Part shown: piece by piece, positions 12,712-18,085 of the stretch
Layout of the letters: every line of letters begins with the position of its first letter
Numbering within the stretch: the first letter of the stretch is position 1
Source: an uncultured Lachnospiraceae bacterium
GTDB taxonomy: Bacteria; Bacillota; Clostridia; Lachnospirales; Anaerotignaceae
DNA: 18,085 bases
Direction: 5' to 3'
Assembly: GCA_944384285.1 (NCBI GenBank)
Contig: CALWSX010000110.1
Location: 1-18,085 of the forward strand
Made by a program: the position numbers and the translations under genes
The notes under the pieces: model-generated
Databases searched by the model: none
Seen by the model: only the letters and a program-made list of their open reading frames with translations
What the model was told of the DNA's origin: nothing

Positions 12712-13143
12712 ATGACAGTAAATCAGATATCTGTATTTTTAGAAAATAAATCCGGCACTTTGGCAGAGTTTACAAAAGTACTTCTTGATAACAAAATTGA
12801 TATGAGAGCTTTATCAATTGCAGAAACACCTGATTTTGGTATTCTTCGTATTATTGTTGACGATGCATACAGAGCAGCTTGTGTTCTTAAAGAAGCTGAA
12901 TATATTTTTTCAGTAACACCTGTTCTTGCAGCAGAAATGACTGATGAAGCTGGCAGTCTTTATAAAATTGTTAAGCTTTTAGGTGAAAACAACATAAATC
13001 TTGAATATACTTATGCTTTTATTACTCGTAAAAAAGGAAAAGCATATATGGTTTTAAGAGTTGAAGACAATGAAAAAGCGGCTGAAGTTTTAGAAAAAAA
13101 CGGTATTCGCATTATTTCACAAGAAGAACTTGATGATATGTAA
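12712..13143 (+). CDS. Tandem ACT-domain protein
   Basis: A 143-residue protein made of two ACT domains and nothing else (about 4-68 and 71-140). Each begins with the typical strand followed by a helix: QISVFLENKSGTLAEFTKVLLDNKIDMRALSI, and VLAAEMTDEAGSLYKIVKLLGENNINLEYTYAF. ACT domains bind amino acids or similar small ligands and act as allosteric modules. Free-standing double-ACT proteins of this type are often found next to PaaK-type ligases, so it may sense an aromatic amino acid or aryl acid and modulate the ligase. That role is inferred from position. AAAGGAAC (12695-12702) is the ribosome site. It is the last gene of the operon, closed by a strong hairpin 17 nt after the stop. Confidence 0.9.
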   Translation: MTVNQISVFLENKSGTLAEFTKVLLDNKIDMRALSIAETPDFGILRIIVDDAYRAACVLKEAEYIFSVTPVLAAEMTDEAGSLYKIVKLLGENNINLEYTYAFITRKKGKAYMVLRVEDNEKAAEVLEKNGIRIISQEELDDM

Positions 13144-13159
13144 TTAATTTAAGTATTTA

Positions 13160-13203
13160 AAAAAACCTCCTTTTTATACATTTTGTATTAAAGGAGGTTT
13201 TTT
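13160..13203. terminator. Strong terminator after the ACT gene
   Basis: AAAAAACCTCCTTT (13160-13173) pairs perfectly with its complement at 13190-13203. Inner ATAC (13176-13179)/GTAT (13185-13188) pairs extend the stem. T6 on the plus strand and the mirrored A6 make it work in both directions. The 3' arm contains an AGGAGG-like sequence buried in the stem; no gene starts after it. Confidence 0.9.
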
Positions 13204-13306
13204 ATAGTTTAGATTTTACTTAAATATTTTAATATCTGACAACATTAATAATATTTTTGTGTTCGTATTTTAATATTAAAATGATAATTGAATTAAAACA
13301 AGTATT

Positions 13307-13323
13307 AAAACACAAAGTGTTTT
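13307..13323 (-). terminator. Weak hairpin at the end of the cupin-ADH operon
   Basis: AAAACAC and GTGTTTT (13307-13313 and 13317-13323) form a 7-bp stem with a 3-nt loop that touches the stop codon of the minus-strand flavoprotein gene. The T-run is part of the stem, so termination here may be leaky; the bidirectional hairpin at 13160-13203 would catch readthrough. Confidence 0.4.
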
Positions 13324-13862
13324 TATACATTCTTTCCTGCTTCATAAGCTTTTTTAAGAAGTTTTGCGTTATTATTTGCTTCGTTGGCGTCTGTGAGTCC
13401 AACTCCTGAAATCAATCCCGCAAACCTTGCTTTTTCAAAACATTCAATCCAACCTTTAATGCCGTTAATGGCACCGTCAGAAGCGCTTTCACTCATATCT
13501 GCGGAAGTTGTTATTAAATATATATCTTTAAAAGAGTAGTCAGATGTGAAAAGTGGGTTTGTACGGTCAAGAAGAGTTTTCATTTGACCTGACATTTCAT
13601 AAAAATAAATAGGGGTTGCAAATATAATTGTGTCTGAATTTTTTATTTTTTCTAAAATTTCTTCTGTATCATCTTTAATAATACATTTTTGTGATTTTTG
13701 ACATTTAAGACAACCAATGCAATAATTTATTTTTTTCCCTGTAAGATTTATAAATTCAACATTATTTCCACTTTCTAAAGCGCCTTTTTCAAATTCTTTT
13801 GCAAGAATTTCTGAATTACTGTGAGGTCTTAAACTGGTTGAAATAATTAAGATATTTTTCAT
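13323..13862 (-). CDS. Iron-sulfur flavoprotein-like NAD(P)H-dependent FMN reductase
   Basis: A 179-residue flavodoxin-fold protein. The FMN phosphate loop is TSLRPHSNS (9-17) and the second flavin segment is TPIYFYEMSGQMK (83-95). The cysteines C48-x2-C51-x2-C54-x5-C60 match the compact C-x2-C-x2-C-x4-7-C motif known to bind a [4Fe-4S] cluster in archaeal and bacterial iron-sulfur flavoproteins (Isf). It is therefore probably an Fe-S flavoprotein and not a plain FMN reductase. ATG 13862 is preferred because GAGGAGG lies just upstream; an in-frame start at 13892 would overlap the previous gene by 29 nt. It is the last gene of the MerR-controlled operon, with a 1-nt gap after the previous gene, which suggests it handles redox chemistry for the same inducing compound. 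Confidence 0.88.
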   Translation of the reverse strand: MKNILIISTSLRPHSNSEILAKEFEKGALESGNNVEFINLTGKKINYCIGCLKCQKSQKCIIKDDTEEILEKIKNSDTIIFATPIYFYEMSGQMKTLLDRTNPLFTSDYSFKDIYLITTSADMSESASDGAINGIKGWIECFEKARFAGLISGVGLTDANEANNNAKLLKKAYEAGKNV

Positions 13863-13863
13863 A

Positions 13864-14187
13864 TTATTCCTCCTCGTAAATTTTTTTAGCAAAGTTAAAA
13901 GCAGCCCATGCTTTTGGCCAGCCTACATAAAAAGCAATATGAGTAATGATTTCAGCCATTTCTTCTTTTGTAACACCGTTATTTTTGGCATTTTTTAAAT
14001 GAAATTCAAGAGAGCTGTCAAGTATACCGCTTGATATAAGAGCTGTAACAGTTAAAACACATCTTTGTTTAACTGATAAAATGCTTTCGTTTGCCCAAAT
14101 ATCTCCGAATAAAACATCATCATTAAGTTCTGCAAATTTAGGAGCGAAATCTAAAAGTTTATCTCTTCCTGCTGTTACTTTTTCCAT
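13864..14187 (-). CDS. Carboxymuconolactone decarboxylase (CMD) family protein
   Basis: A 107-residue all-helical CMD-fold protein. The conserved core is visible: RCVLTVTALISSG (42-54), LEFHLKNAKNNGVTKEEMAEIITHIAFYVGWP (60-91) with H63, and AAFNFAKKIYEE at the end. The peroxidatic CxxC motif of AhpD is absent (only C43), so a thiol-peroxidase role is unlikely. Proteins of this kind often occur with cupins and dehydrogenases in small inducible operons, and few have a known reaction. ATG 14187 is preceded by GAGGTAA and starts 5 nt after the alcohol dehydrogenase stop. The next gene follows after 1 nt, so all three are co-transcribed. The enzymatic role is undetermined. Confidence 0.88.
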   Translation of the reverse strand: MEKVTAGRDKLLDFAPKFAELNDDVLFGDIWANESILSVKQRCVLTVTALISSGILDSSLEFHLKNAKNNGVTKEEMAEIITHIAFYVGWPKAWAAFNFAKKIYEEE

Positions 14188-14192
14188 TTTTA

Positions 14193-15362
14193 TTACCTCA
14201 TACTTTCTTCTAAAATGTGTATAATTTCTTCGTGTGTTAATGTTTTGTATCCGCCTGTCATAATAAATGTTGCATCAGCAATCCCTGAAAGCATTTCAGG
14301 TGTAACATTCAAATCTTTAATATTCATTACAAGACCGAGTTCTTTCATATAATTTTCCATACATAAAAGACCTTCGTTTGCTATTTCTTCATCAGTTTTT
14401 CCATTAGGAGATACATTCCATACATTTATAGCGTATCTTTTGAATTTCTTTAGACCATATGGCATTATATATCTGTAATATGGGATAGAAATTGCGGATA
14501 ATGTCATACCGTGAGTTGCATCAGTGTATGCGCCTATTGCCTGACCGATCATATGAACCATCCAGTCAGTAGATTTTCCTTTTGCAACGAGTGTATTTAA
14601 TGCCCATGTAGCTATCCACATAATGTTGCTTCGTGCTTCATAGTCTTCTGGATTAACGACTGCTATTTTGGAGCTGTGGATTAAAGATTTTAATAAGCCT
14701 TCCATTATATAGTCTGATGTACAATCATCACTGTCTGAAAAATACTGTTCTAAAATATGTGACATAATATCGAAAAATCCTGATACCATTTGATATTTTG
14801 GAATTGTAAAAGTAAGTTCCGGATTAAGAATAGAAAATTTTGGGAATACGTTATCTCCAAAAACATGACCTATTTTAAGTTTTGAGCTATGATTTGTGAT
14901 AACGGAGCCACCATTCATTTCAGAACCTGTGCCAACCATTGTAAGAATACAGCCAACAGGAATTATCTTGTTATCAACATCTTCCATACGAAGATAATAT
15001 TTATCCCAAGGGTCTTCTGTGCAATATGTTGAAACCGAAACAGCTTTTGCATAGTCACAAACAGAGCCTCCGCCTACAGCTAAAATCAAGTCTATATTGT
15101 TTTCTTTAGCTATTTTACAGCCTTCATAAAGTTTTTCTACAGTAGGGTTTGGCATAACATTAGGGTCTTCAAATATATTTTTTCCACATTTTTTAAGTAT
15201 TTCTGTAACTTTATCATAGAGACCTGATTTTTTTATTGAACCGCTTCCGTAAACAAGCATAATGTTTTTACCATAGTTTGAAAGTTCGTTACTAAGATTC
15301 TCGAGTGAATCCTTTCCAAAGTAAAGTTTTGTAGGGTTTGAATAACAAAAGTTTCCTAACAT
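14193..15362 (-). CDS. Iron-containing alcohol dehydrogenase, BdhA/YqhD-like
   Basis: A 389-residue group III alcohol dehydrogenase, expected to reduce an aldehyde to the alcohol with NAD(P)H. The N-terminal nucleotide domain carries GGGSVCDYAK (97-106). The metal site residues are D198 and H202 (FFDIMSHILEQYF), H270 (DWMVHMIGQ) and H284 (DATHGMTLS), all present. Length is normal for butanol dehydrogenase and YqhD relatives, which act on a broad range of toxic aldehydes. ATG 15362 follows AAGGAGG. It lies 12 nt after the cupin gene in the operon controlled by a MerR regulator of the AdhR/NmlR kind, which supports an aldehyde detoxification role. NADH versus NADPH use is not settled by sequence. 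Confidence 0.93.
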   Translation of the reverse strand: MLGNFCYSNPTKLYFGKDSLENLSNELSNYGKNIMLVYGSGSIKKSGLYDKVTEILKKCGKNIFEDPNVMPNPTVEKLYEGCKIAKENNIDLILAVGGGSVCDYAKAVSVSTYCTEDPWDKYYLRMEDVDNKIIPVGCILTMVGTGSEMNGGSVITNHSSKLKIGHVFGDNVFPKFSILNPELTFTIPKYQMVSGFFDIMSHILEQYFSDSDDCTSDYIMEGLLKSLIHSSKIAVVNPEDYEARSNIMWIATWALNTLVAKGKSTDWMVHMIGQAIGAYTDATHGMTLSAISIPYYRYIMPYGLKKFKRYAINVWNVSPNGKTDEEIANEGLLCMENYMKELGLVMNIKDLNVTPEMLSGIADATFIMTGGYKTLTHEEIIHILEESMR

Positions 15363-15374
15363 ATAAAATCCTCC

Positions 15375-15782
15375 TTATTTAAGTTTGTTATATTTTTCAT
15401 CATTAACAGGTTCACACCATTTTGTGCTTCCTGAAACAGCAGGAACTTCTATAGCAATGTGTGAGAACCAACTGTCAGGTGCGGCGCCATGCCAATGTTT
15501 AACACCGGCAGGGATATTTACAACATCTCCCGGATTAAGTTCCAAAGGTTCTTTTCCCCATTCTTGATAATATCCTCTTCCCGAAGTTACAAGAAGAATT
15601 TGGCCTCCACCGGATTCAGCGTTATGTATATGCCAGTTATTTCTGCAAGATGGTTCAAATGTAACATTGGCTATTACAACCTGTTCTGTTGAAAGCATGT
15701 TTAAATAACTTTGACCTATAAAATATTGTGAATATTTATCATTTTTTTCTCCTAATTTAAATATATTTGAATTATTATCCAT
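15375..15782 (-). CDS. Single-domain cupin protein
   Basis: A 135-residue small cupin barrel. Cupin motif 1 is NNWHIHNAESGGGQILLVTSGRGYY (48-72), with H51, H53 and Q61 at metal-ligand positions. Motif 2 is PGDVVNIPAGVKHWHGA (84-100), with H96 as the expected last ligand and H98 beside it. The usual glutamate ligand of motif 1 is replaced by Q61, as in many cupins near CMD-family genes. The reaction is unknown; family members bind Mn, Fe, Ni or Zn and act as isomerases, dioxygenases or binding proteins. ATG 15782 follows AAGGAGG. It is the first gene of the operon and its promoter carries a MerR-type operator, so it should be strongly induced. Confidence 0.9.
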   Translation of the reverse strand: MDNNSNIFKLGEKNDKYSQYFIGQSYLNMLSTEQVVIANVTFEPSCRNNWHIHNAESGGGQILLVTSGRGYYQEWGKEPLELNPGDVVNIPAGVKHWHGAAPDSWFSHIAIEVPAVSGSTKWCEPVNDEKYNKLK

Positions 15783-15797
15783 TTCTAAACCTCCTTG

Positions 15798-15826
15798 TTG
15801 ACATAAACTATTAAAGTTATTATAAT
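15798..15826 (+). promoter_or_regulatory. Consensus sigma-A promoter for the merR gene
   Basis: TTGACA (15798-15803) and TATAAT (15821-15826) are separated by 17 bp, a perfect match to the consensus on the plus strand. Transcription would begin near 15833, just before the MerR-type palindrome at 15849-15864, which suits autoregulation. The -35 overlaps the ribosome-site region of the divergent cupin gene. Confidence 0.85.
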
Positions 15827-15838
15827 TAATATAAGTTA

Positions 15839-15869
15839 ATTGTAGTAGTTAAAGTTAACTTTAAGTCAA
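15839..15869 (-). promoter_or_regulatory. MerR-activated promoter of the cupin-ADH operon (19-bp spacer with operator)
   Basis: On the minus strand TTGACT (15869-15864) and TACAAT (15844-15839) are separated by 19 bp instead of the usual 17. The spacer is filled by the perfect palindrome TTAAAGTTAACTTTAA (15849-15864). The long spacer with a central dyad is the classic layout of promoters that MerR proteins activate by DNA distortion. The palindrome is close to CTTAAAG-N4-CTTTAAG, the AdhR operator of Bacillus as I recall it, with the CTTTAAG half exact. Confidence 0.85.
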
Positions 15870-15900
15870 TAGTTTTTTGAAATTTTTTTGGGAGGATAAA

Positions 15901-16347
15901 ATGTTTTATACAATAGGAGAAATGGCAAAAAAACTTGGAGTTGCAGCATCAACACTAAGATACTATGATAAAGAGGGGCTTTTGCCTTTTGTTGAGCGTT
16001 CGGAAAGCGGAATAAGAATGTTTAATGATTCGGACTATGAGTTCTTAAAAATTATAGAATGCTTAAAACATACGGGAATGCAGCTTAAAGATATAAAAAA
16101 ATTTATATATTTGGTTATGGAAGGCGATAAAAGTATTGATGACAGGCTTTTATTGTTCAAAAAAAGAAAAGAAGAAGTTGAAAAACAAATAGAAAAATTA
16201 CAAAACACTCTTGATGTAGTGAATTTTAAGTGTTGGTATTATGAAACTGCAAAAAAAGCAGGTACAACTGCTGTTCCTGATAATATGAAAGATGAGGAAC
16301 TTCCTGAAGAACTTAGAAAAATAAGAACACAGTTAAAAAATGAATAA
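15901..16347 (+). CDS. MerR family regulator, AdhR/NmlR-like
   Basis: A 148-residue MerR-type activator. The N-terminal winged helix reads MFYTIGEMAKKLGVAASTLRYYDKEGLLPF (1-30), followed by GIRMFNDSDYEFLKIIECLKHTGMQLKDIKKF (37-68), then a dimerisation coiled coil (about 80-113) and a short C-terminal tail with C119. The cysteine in IIECLKHTGM is C54, the place of the single reactive cysteine of AdhR/NmlR proteins, which respond to aldehydes or nitrosative stress. ATG 15901 follows GGGAGG (15890-15895); the in-frame ATG at 15877 lies before that site and is rejected. It is divergent from the cupin-ADH-CMD-flavoprotein operon and shares its regulatory region. It probably activates that operon and represses itself. 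Confidence 0.93.
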   Translation: MFYTIGEMAKKLGVAASTLRYYDKEGLLPFVERSESGIRMFNDSDYEFLKIIECLKHTGMQLKDIKKFIYLVMEGDKSIDDRLLLFKKRKEEVEKQIEKLQNTLDVVNFKCWYYETAKKAGTTAVPDNMKDEELPEELRKIRTQLKNE

Positions 16348-16376
16348 AATTAAAACTTTTAAGAAAGGTTTTATTT

Positions 16377-16853
16377 ATGGATTATTTAATACGAAATATG
16401 GAAGAAAATGAATATTCCTTGTTAGAAGATTTTTTGTATTATGCTATTTTTATACCCAAAGGGTATAAAAAAGAACTCCCAAAATCAGTAATTTATGAAC
16501 CGGATTTATGGAGAACTATCTCCGATTTCGGTAAAAAGAAAGATGATTATTGTCTTGTAGCAGAGTATAATAATGAAGTTATCGGGGCTGTGTGGGTAAG
16601 AACTGTGGAACAATATGGTTATGTTGACAAAGATACACCTTCTTTTTGTATATCTGTTTTGCCAAAATACAGAGGAAAAGGGATAGGAACACAGCTTATG
16701 AAATCAATGTTATTATACTTGAAAAACAAAGGTTATAATAAAGCATCTTTGTCTGTCCAAAAAGAAAATTATGCTGTTAAAATGTATAAAAAACTTGGTT
16801 TTGAAACGATTTTTGAAAATGAAGAAGAATATATTATGGTTTATACTTTTTAA
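16377..16853 (+). CDS. GNAT family N-acetyltransferase
   Basis: A 158-residue GNAT acetyltransferase. Motif A is R99-G-K-G-I-G104, preceded by the strand SFCISVLPKY and followed by TQLMKSMLLYLKNKGY. Motif B is NYAVKMYKKLGFETI (131-145). The start ATG 16377 has AAGAAAGG about 8 nt upstream. It lies 29 nt after merR on the same strand with no terminator between, so it is probably co-transcribed with the regulator and could take part in the same stress response; the substrate is unknown. Oddity: nt 16447-16471 in the 5' part of the gene form a perfect 11-bp hairpin with an AAA loop. A bidirectional terminator follows the gene. Confidence 0.88.
   Translation: MDYLIRNMEENEYSLLEDFLYYAIFIPKGYKKELPKSVIYEPDLWRTISDFGKKKDDYCLVAEYNNEVIGAVWVRTVEQYGYVDKDTPSFCISVLPKYRGKGIGTQLMKSMLLYLKNKGYNKASLSVQKENYAVKMYKKLGFETIFENEEEYIMVYTF
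16447..16471 (+). repeat. Perfect 11-bp hairpin inside the GNAT coding sequence
   Basis: TTTTTATACCC (16447-16457) and GGGTATAAAAA (16461-16471) are exact reverse complements around AAA. The hairpin spans the codons for about residues 24-32 (IFIPKGYKK) of the acetyltransferase. It may be chance in AT-rich coding DNA or an mRNA element affecting translation or decay. Confidence 0.75.
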
Positions 16854-16856
16854 AAT

Positions 16857-16892
16857 AAAAAGGAGCTTTTGTTAAAAACAGAAGCTCTTTTT
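16857..16892. terminator. Bidirectional terminator between convergent GNAT and XRE genes
   Basis: GAGCTT (16863-16868) pairs with AAGCTC (16882-16887). Inner pairs run to TGTT/AACA around an AAA loop, and outer A-run/T-run pairs provide a U-tract in both directions. It lies just after the GNAT stop and about 50 nt beyond the stop of the minus-strand XRE gene. Confidence 0.85.
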
Positions 16893-16940
16893 ATATTTTT
16901 AAAAATAAGGAAATTAATATTTATAATAATTAAAGATATA

Positions 16941-17390
16941 TTATTTTTTATCTTTCCAGACATGAGCTAATATATCCTTAAGAACTAAACAAGCATCTAA
17001 ATCACTATAACCGTAATCCTTTTTGAGATTTTTTAAAAGCTCTTTTATTTTAATAGCATAATATTCTATATCAACTTCATCTTGATATGTTGATAAAATA
17101 GGATATTTTTTACTCCAAACTTTTGTCCAATTAATTTTGTTTTGTTTTTCGTCACTAATGTTTTCTATGGTTTTTTGGATTTCTTGTATTTCAAAATCAA
17201 TGTCTATTAAATCATCTAAAGAAATATTATAAAGATTTGCCAGTTTTTTTGACTGGTATAAATCGGGCAAAGTTTCATTTAGTTCCCATTTTGAAATAGT
17301 TTGTCTGCTGACACCTAATTTTTCGGCAACTTCTTCTTGAGAATAACCGCTTTTTTTTCTGGATTTTGATAAACTGTTTCCTAAGCTCAT
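16941..17390 (-). CDS. XRE family transcriptional regulator
   Basis: A 149-residue DNA-binding protein. The N-terminal Cro/CI-type helix-turn-helix occupies about residues 6-60 (LSKSRKKSGYSQEEVAEKLGVSRQTISKWELNETLPDL, then SKKLANLYNISLDDLID). This SQEEVAEKLGVSRQTISKWE pattern is the common Firmicutes version. The C-terminal 90 residues are charged (EIQEIQKTIENISDEKQNKI, then IKIKELLKNLKKDYGYSDLDACLVLKDILAHVWKDKK) with no recognised ligand or membrane domain. ATG 17390 follows GGAGG at a rather long 10-nt spacing. It is a monocistronic gene; a TATAAT lies on the minus strand at 17428-17423. No toxin, phage or mobile partner is next to it, so its targets are unknown. Confidence 0.9.
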   Translation of the reverse strand: MSLGNSLSKSRKKSGYSQEEVAEKLGVSRQTISKWELNETLPDLYQSKKLANLYNISLDDLIDIDFEIQEIQKTIENISDEKQNKINWTKVWSKKYPILSTYQDEVDIEYYAIKIKELLKNLKKDYGYSDLDACLVLKDILAHVWKDKK

Positions 17391-17507
17391 AATTAAAAAA
17401 CCTCCAATGTTGTTATAAATTAATTATAGATGTTTATATAAAAAAATCCATATATAAAATTTTGCTTATTTGCACTTTTTTTTAACATTGATTAGTTTTA
17501 AATATAA

Positions 17508-17544
17508 AAAATGGTTCCTTCTTATAATAAAAAGGAACCATTTT
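17508..17544 (-). terminator. Terminator after the cysteine desulfidase-like gene
   Basis: AAAATGGTTCCTT (17508-17520) and AAGGAACCATTTT (17532-17544) are perfect complements (13 bp) around an 11-nt loop. Read on the minus strand, the stem ends in a T-run and lies 25 nt after the stop codon at 17569. Confidence 0.87.
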
Positions 17545-17568
17545 AAAATTAAGAGCATGTATAATTTA

Positions 17569-18085
17569 TTAACAACAGATATTATCTCCTACCATAATGT
17601 CTATTATTTCGTCATTTGTTTGTTTCATACCTTGTTTACCCAAACGTCCTATATTTTTTATAGTTTCGTCAGCGCCTTTTGTAACAATTCCATCACCTGC
17701 ATAAAACTGCTGACCTTGTTTGTACATATAATATCCTAAAATACCTGCTTCTACAGAGAAAGCAATTTTTGCAGCACAAGAGGCTTTTGCGCCGTCGCAT
17801 ACAATTCCGGATACAATAGCAAGAGCATTTACAACAGTATGGGTTATGTCCTCATATTCTCCACCGCATAAATAAGCAATTCCAGCTCCTGCGGCAGCTC
17901 CGGCACAAACAGCTCCGCAATATGCACTTAAACGGCCTATTCCTGTTTTTTGATGAATAGCTACAAGGTTTGAAAGAACAAGGGCACGATATAATTTTTC
18001 ATCATCTGCCTTAAGTTCCTTTGCATATTCAATAACAGGTAAAGAACAGGTCATTCCCTGGTTTCCGCTTCCGGAATTTATAATA
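17569..18085 (-). CDS. L-cysteine desulfidase-like protein, CyuA/YhaM (UPF0597) family (5' end missing)
   Basis: The frame is open to the end of the window, so only the C-terminal 171 residues are present; the methionine at 18054 is internal. The segment NSGSGNQGMTCSLPV (about nt 18076-18034) is the conserved iron-sulfur-site motif of the serine-dehydratase-alpha/UPF0597 group. It is followed by AYCGAVCAGAAAGAG and the GIVCDGAKASCAAK motif, also typical. Characterised relatives (archaeal cysteine desulfidase, E. coli YhaM/CyuA) break L-cysteine into pyruvate, ammonia and sulfide using an oxygen-sensitive [4Fe-4S] cluster. This fits an anaerobe and suggests cysteine use or detoxification. The chain ends in an unusual GDNICC with two terminal cysteines. 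A serine dehydratase role is the main alternative, but UPF0597 features are clearer. Confidence 0.88.
   Translation of the reverse strand, partial: IINSGSGNQGMTCSLPVIEYAKELKADDEKLYRALVLSNLVAIHQKTGIGRLSAYCGAVCAGAAAGAGIAYLCGGEYEDITHTVVNALAIVSGIVCDGAKASCAAKIAFSVEAGILGYYMYKQGQQFYAGDGIVTKGADETIKNIGRLGKQGMKQTNDEIIDIMVGDNICC

Noticed and set aside
13190..13203. AGGAGG ribosome-site-like sequence before 13204
   Set aside because: It is the 3' arm of a terminator stem and no open frame follows it on the plus strand.
17470..17739. Plus-strand frame over the terminator and the 3' part of the cysteine desulfidase-like gene
   Set aside because: It spans a perfect terminator hairpin and a conserved gene on the other strand; the translation is hydrophobic low-complexity sequence.
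1..18085. CRISPR array, insertion sequence, prophage or defence genes
   Set aside because: No regularly spaced repeats, transposase, integrase or known defence domains were seen on either strand.

Overview
The window is AT-rich DNA with dense short genes, near-consensus GGAGG ribosome binding sites and intrinsic terminators. It also carries an [FeFe] hydrogenase, a two-cysteine-desulfidase-type gene and many flavodoxin-like reductases. Together these point to a strictly anaerobic, low-GC member of the Clostridia (Firmicutes). The genus cannot be fixed from the sequence. No rRNA, tRNA, CRISPR array, insertion sequence, integrase or phage gene was seen. The region looks chromosomal and mostly metabolic.

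Layout, left to right. (1) 1-927 (+) is the 3' part of a MalK/UgpC-type sugar ABC ATPase, closed by a terminator. (2) 1230-2677 (+) is a three-gene unit of two GNAT acetyltransferases and a multi-pass membrane protein, ending in a bidirectional terminator. (3) 2803-3803 holds a divergent pair, an HxlR-type regulator (-) and a flavodoxin-fold reductase (+), which share a palindromic promoter. (4) 3980-9998 (-) is read right to left: a SsuA/TauA-like lipoprotein, permease and short ATPase; then a fusion protein joining the NuoF iron-sulfur domain to a GltD-like flavoprotein; then an [FeFe] hydrogenase overlapping it by 7 nt. A strong terminator follows. The last two genes probably form a two-component NAD(P)H-linked hydrogenase. 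(5) 9999-10752 is a long non-coding AT-rich region with operator-like repeats. (6) 10753-13143 (+) holds an unrecognised 77-residue protein, a PaaK-type aryl-acid CoA ligase and a tandem-ACT protein. (7) 13323-15782 (-) is a four-gene operon: cupin, iron-type alcohol dehydrogenase, carboxymuconolactone-decarboxylase-like protein and a flavoprotein with an Isf-like cysteine motif. It is divergent from a MerR regulator (15901-16347, +), which is followed by a GNAT gene. (8) 16941-17390 (-) is an XRE regulator. (9) 17569-18085 (-) is the 3' part of a CyuA/UPF0597 L-cysteine desulfidase-like gene.

The best-supported regulatory circuit is at 15798-15869. The cupin operon promoter has a 19-bp spacer filled by a perfect 16-bp palindrome, the hallmark of MerR-activated promoters. 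The palindrome closely resembles the operator I recall for AdhR/NmlR aldehyde and electrophile sensors, and the regulator keeps a cysteine where that subfamily has one. A consensus promoter for merR lies alongside. The operon therefore reads as an inducible carbonyl/electrophile detoxification unit.

The most unusual metabolic feature is the hydrogenase pair. The partner keeps only the C-terminal 4Fe-4S part of NuoF/HydB and replaces the FMN/NADH module with a GltD/NfnB-like FAD-NAD(P)H module. It also has an extra C-terminal cysteine cluster. This arrangement resembles the poorly characterised glutamate-synthase-linked (group A2) hydrogenases more than the classical HydABC.
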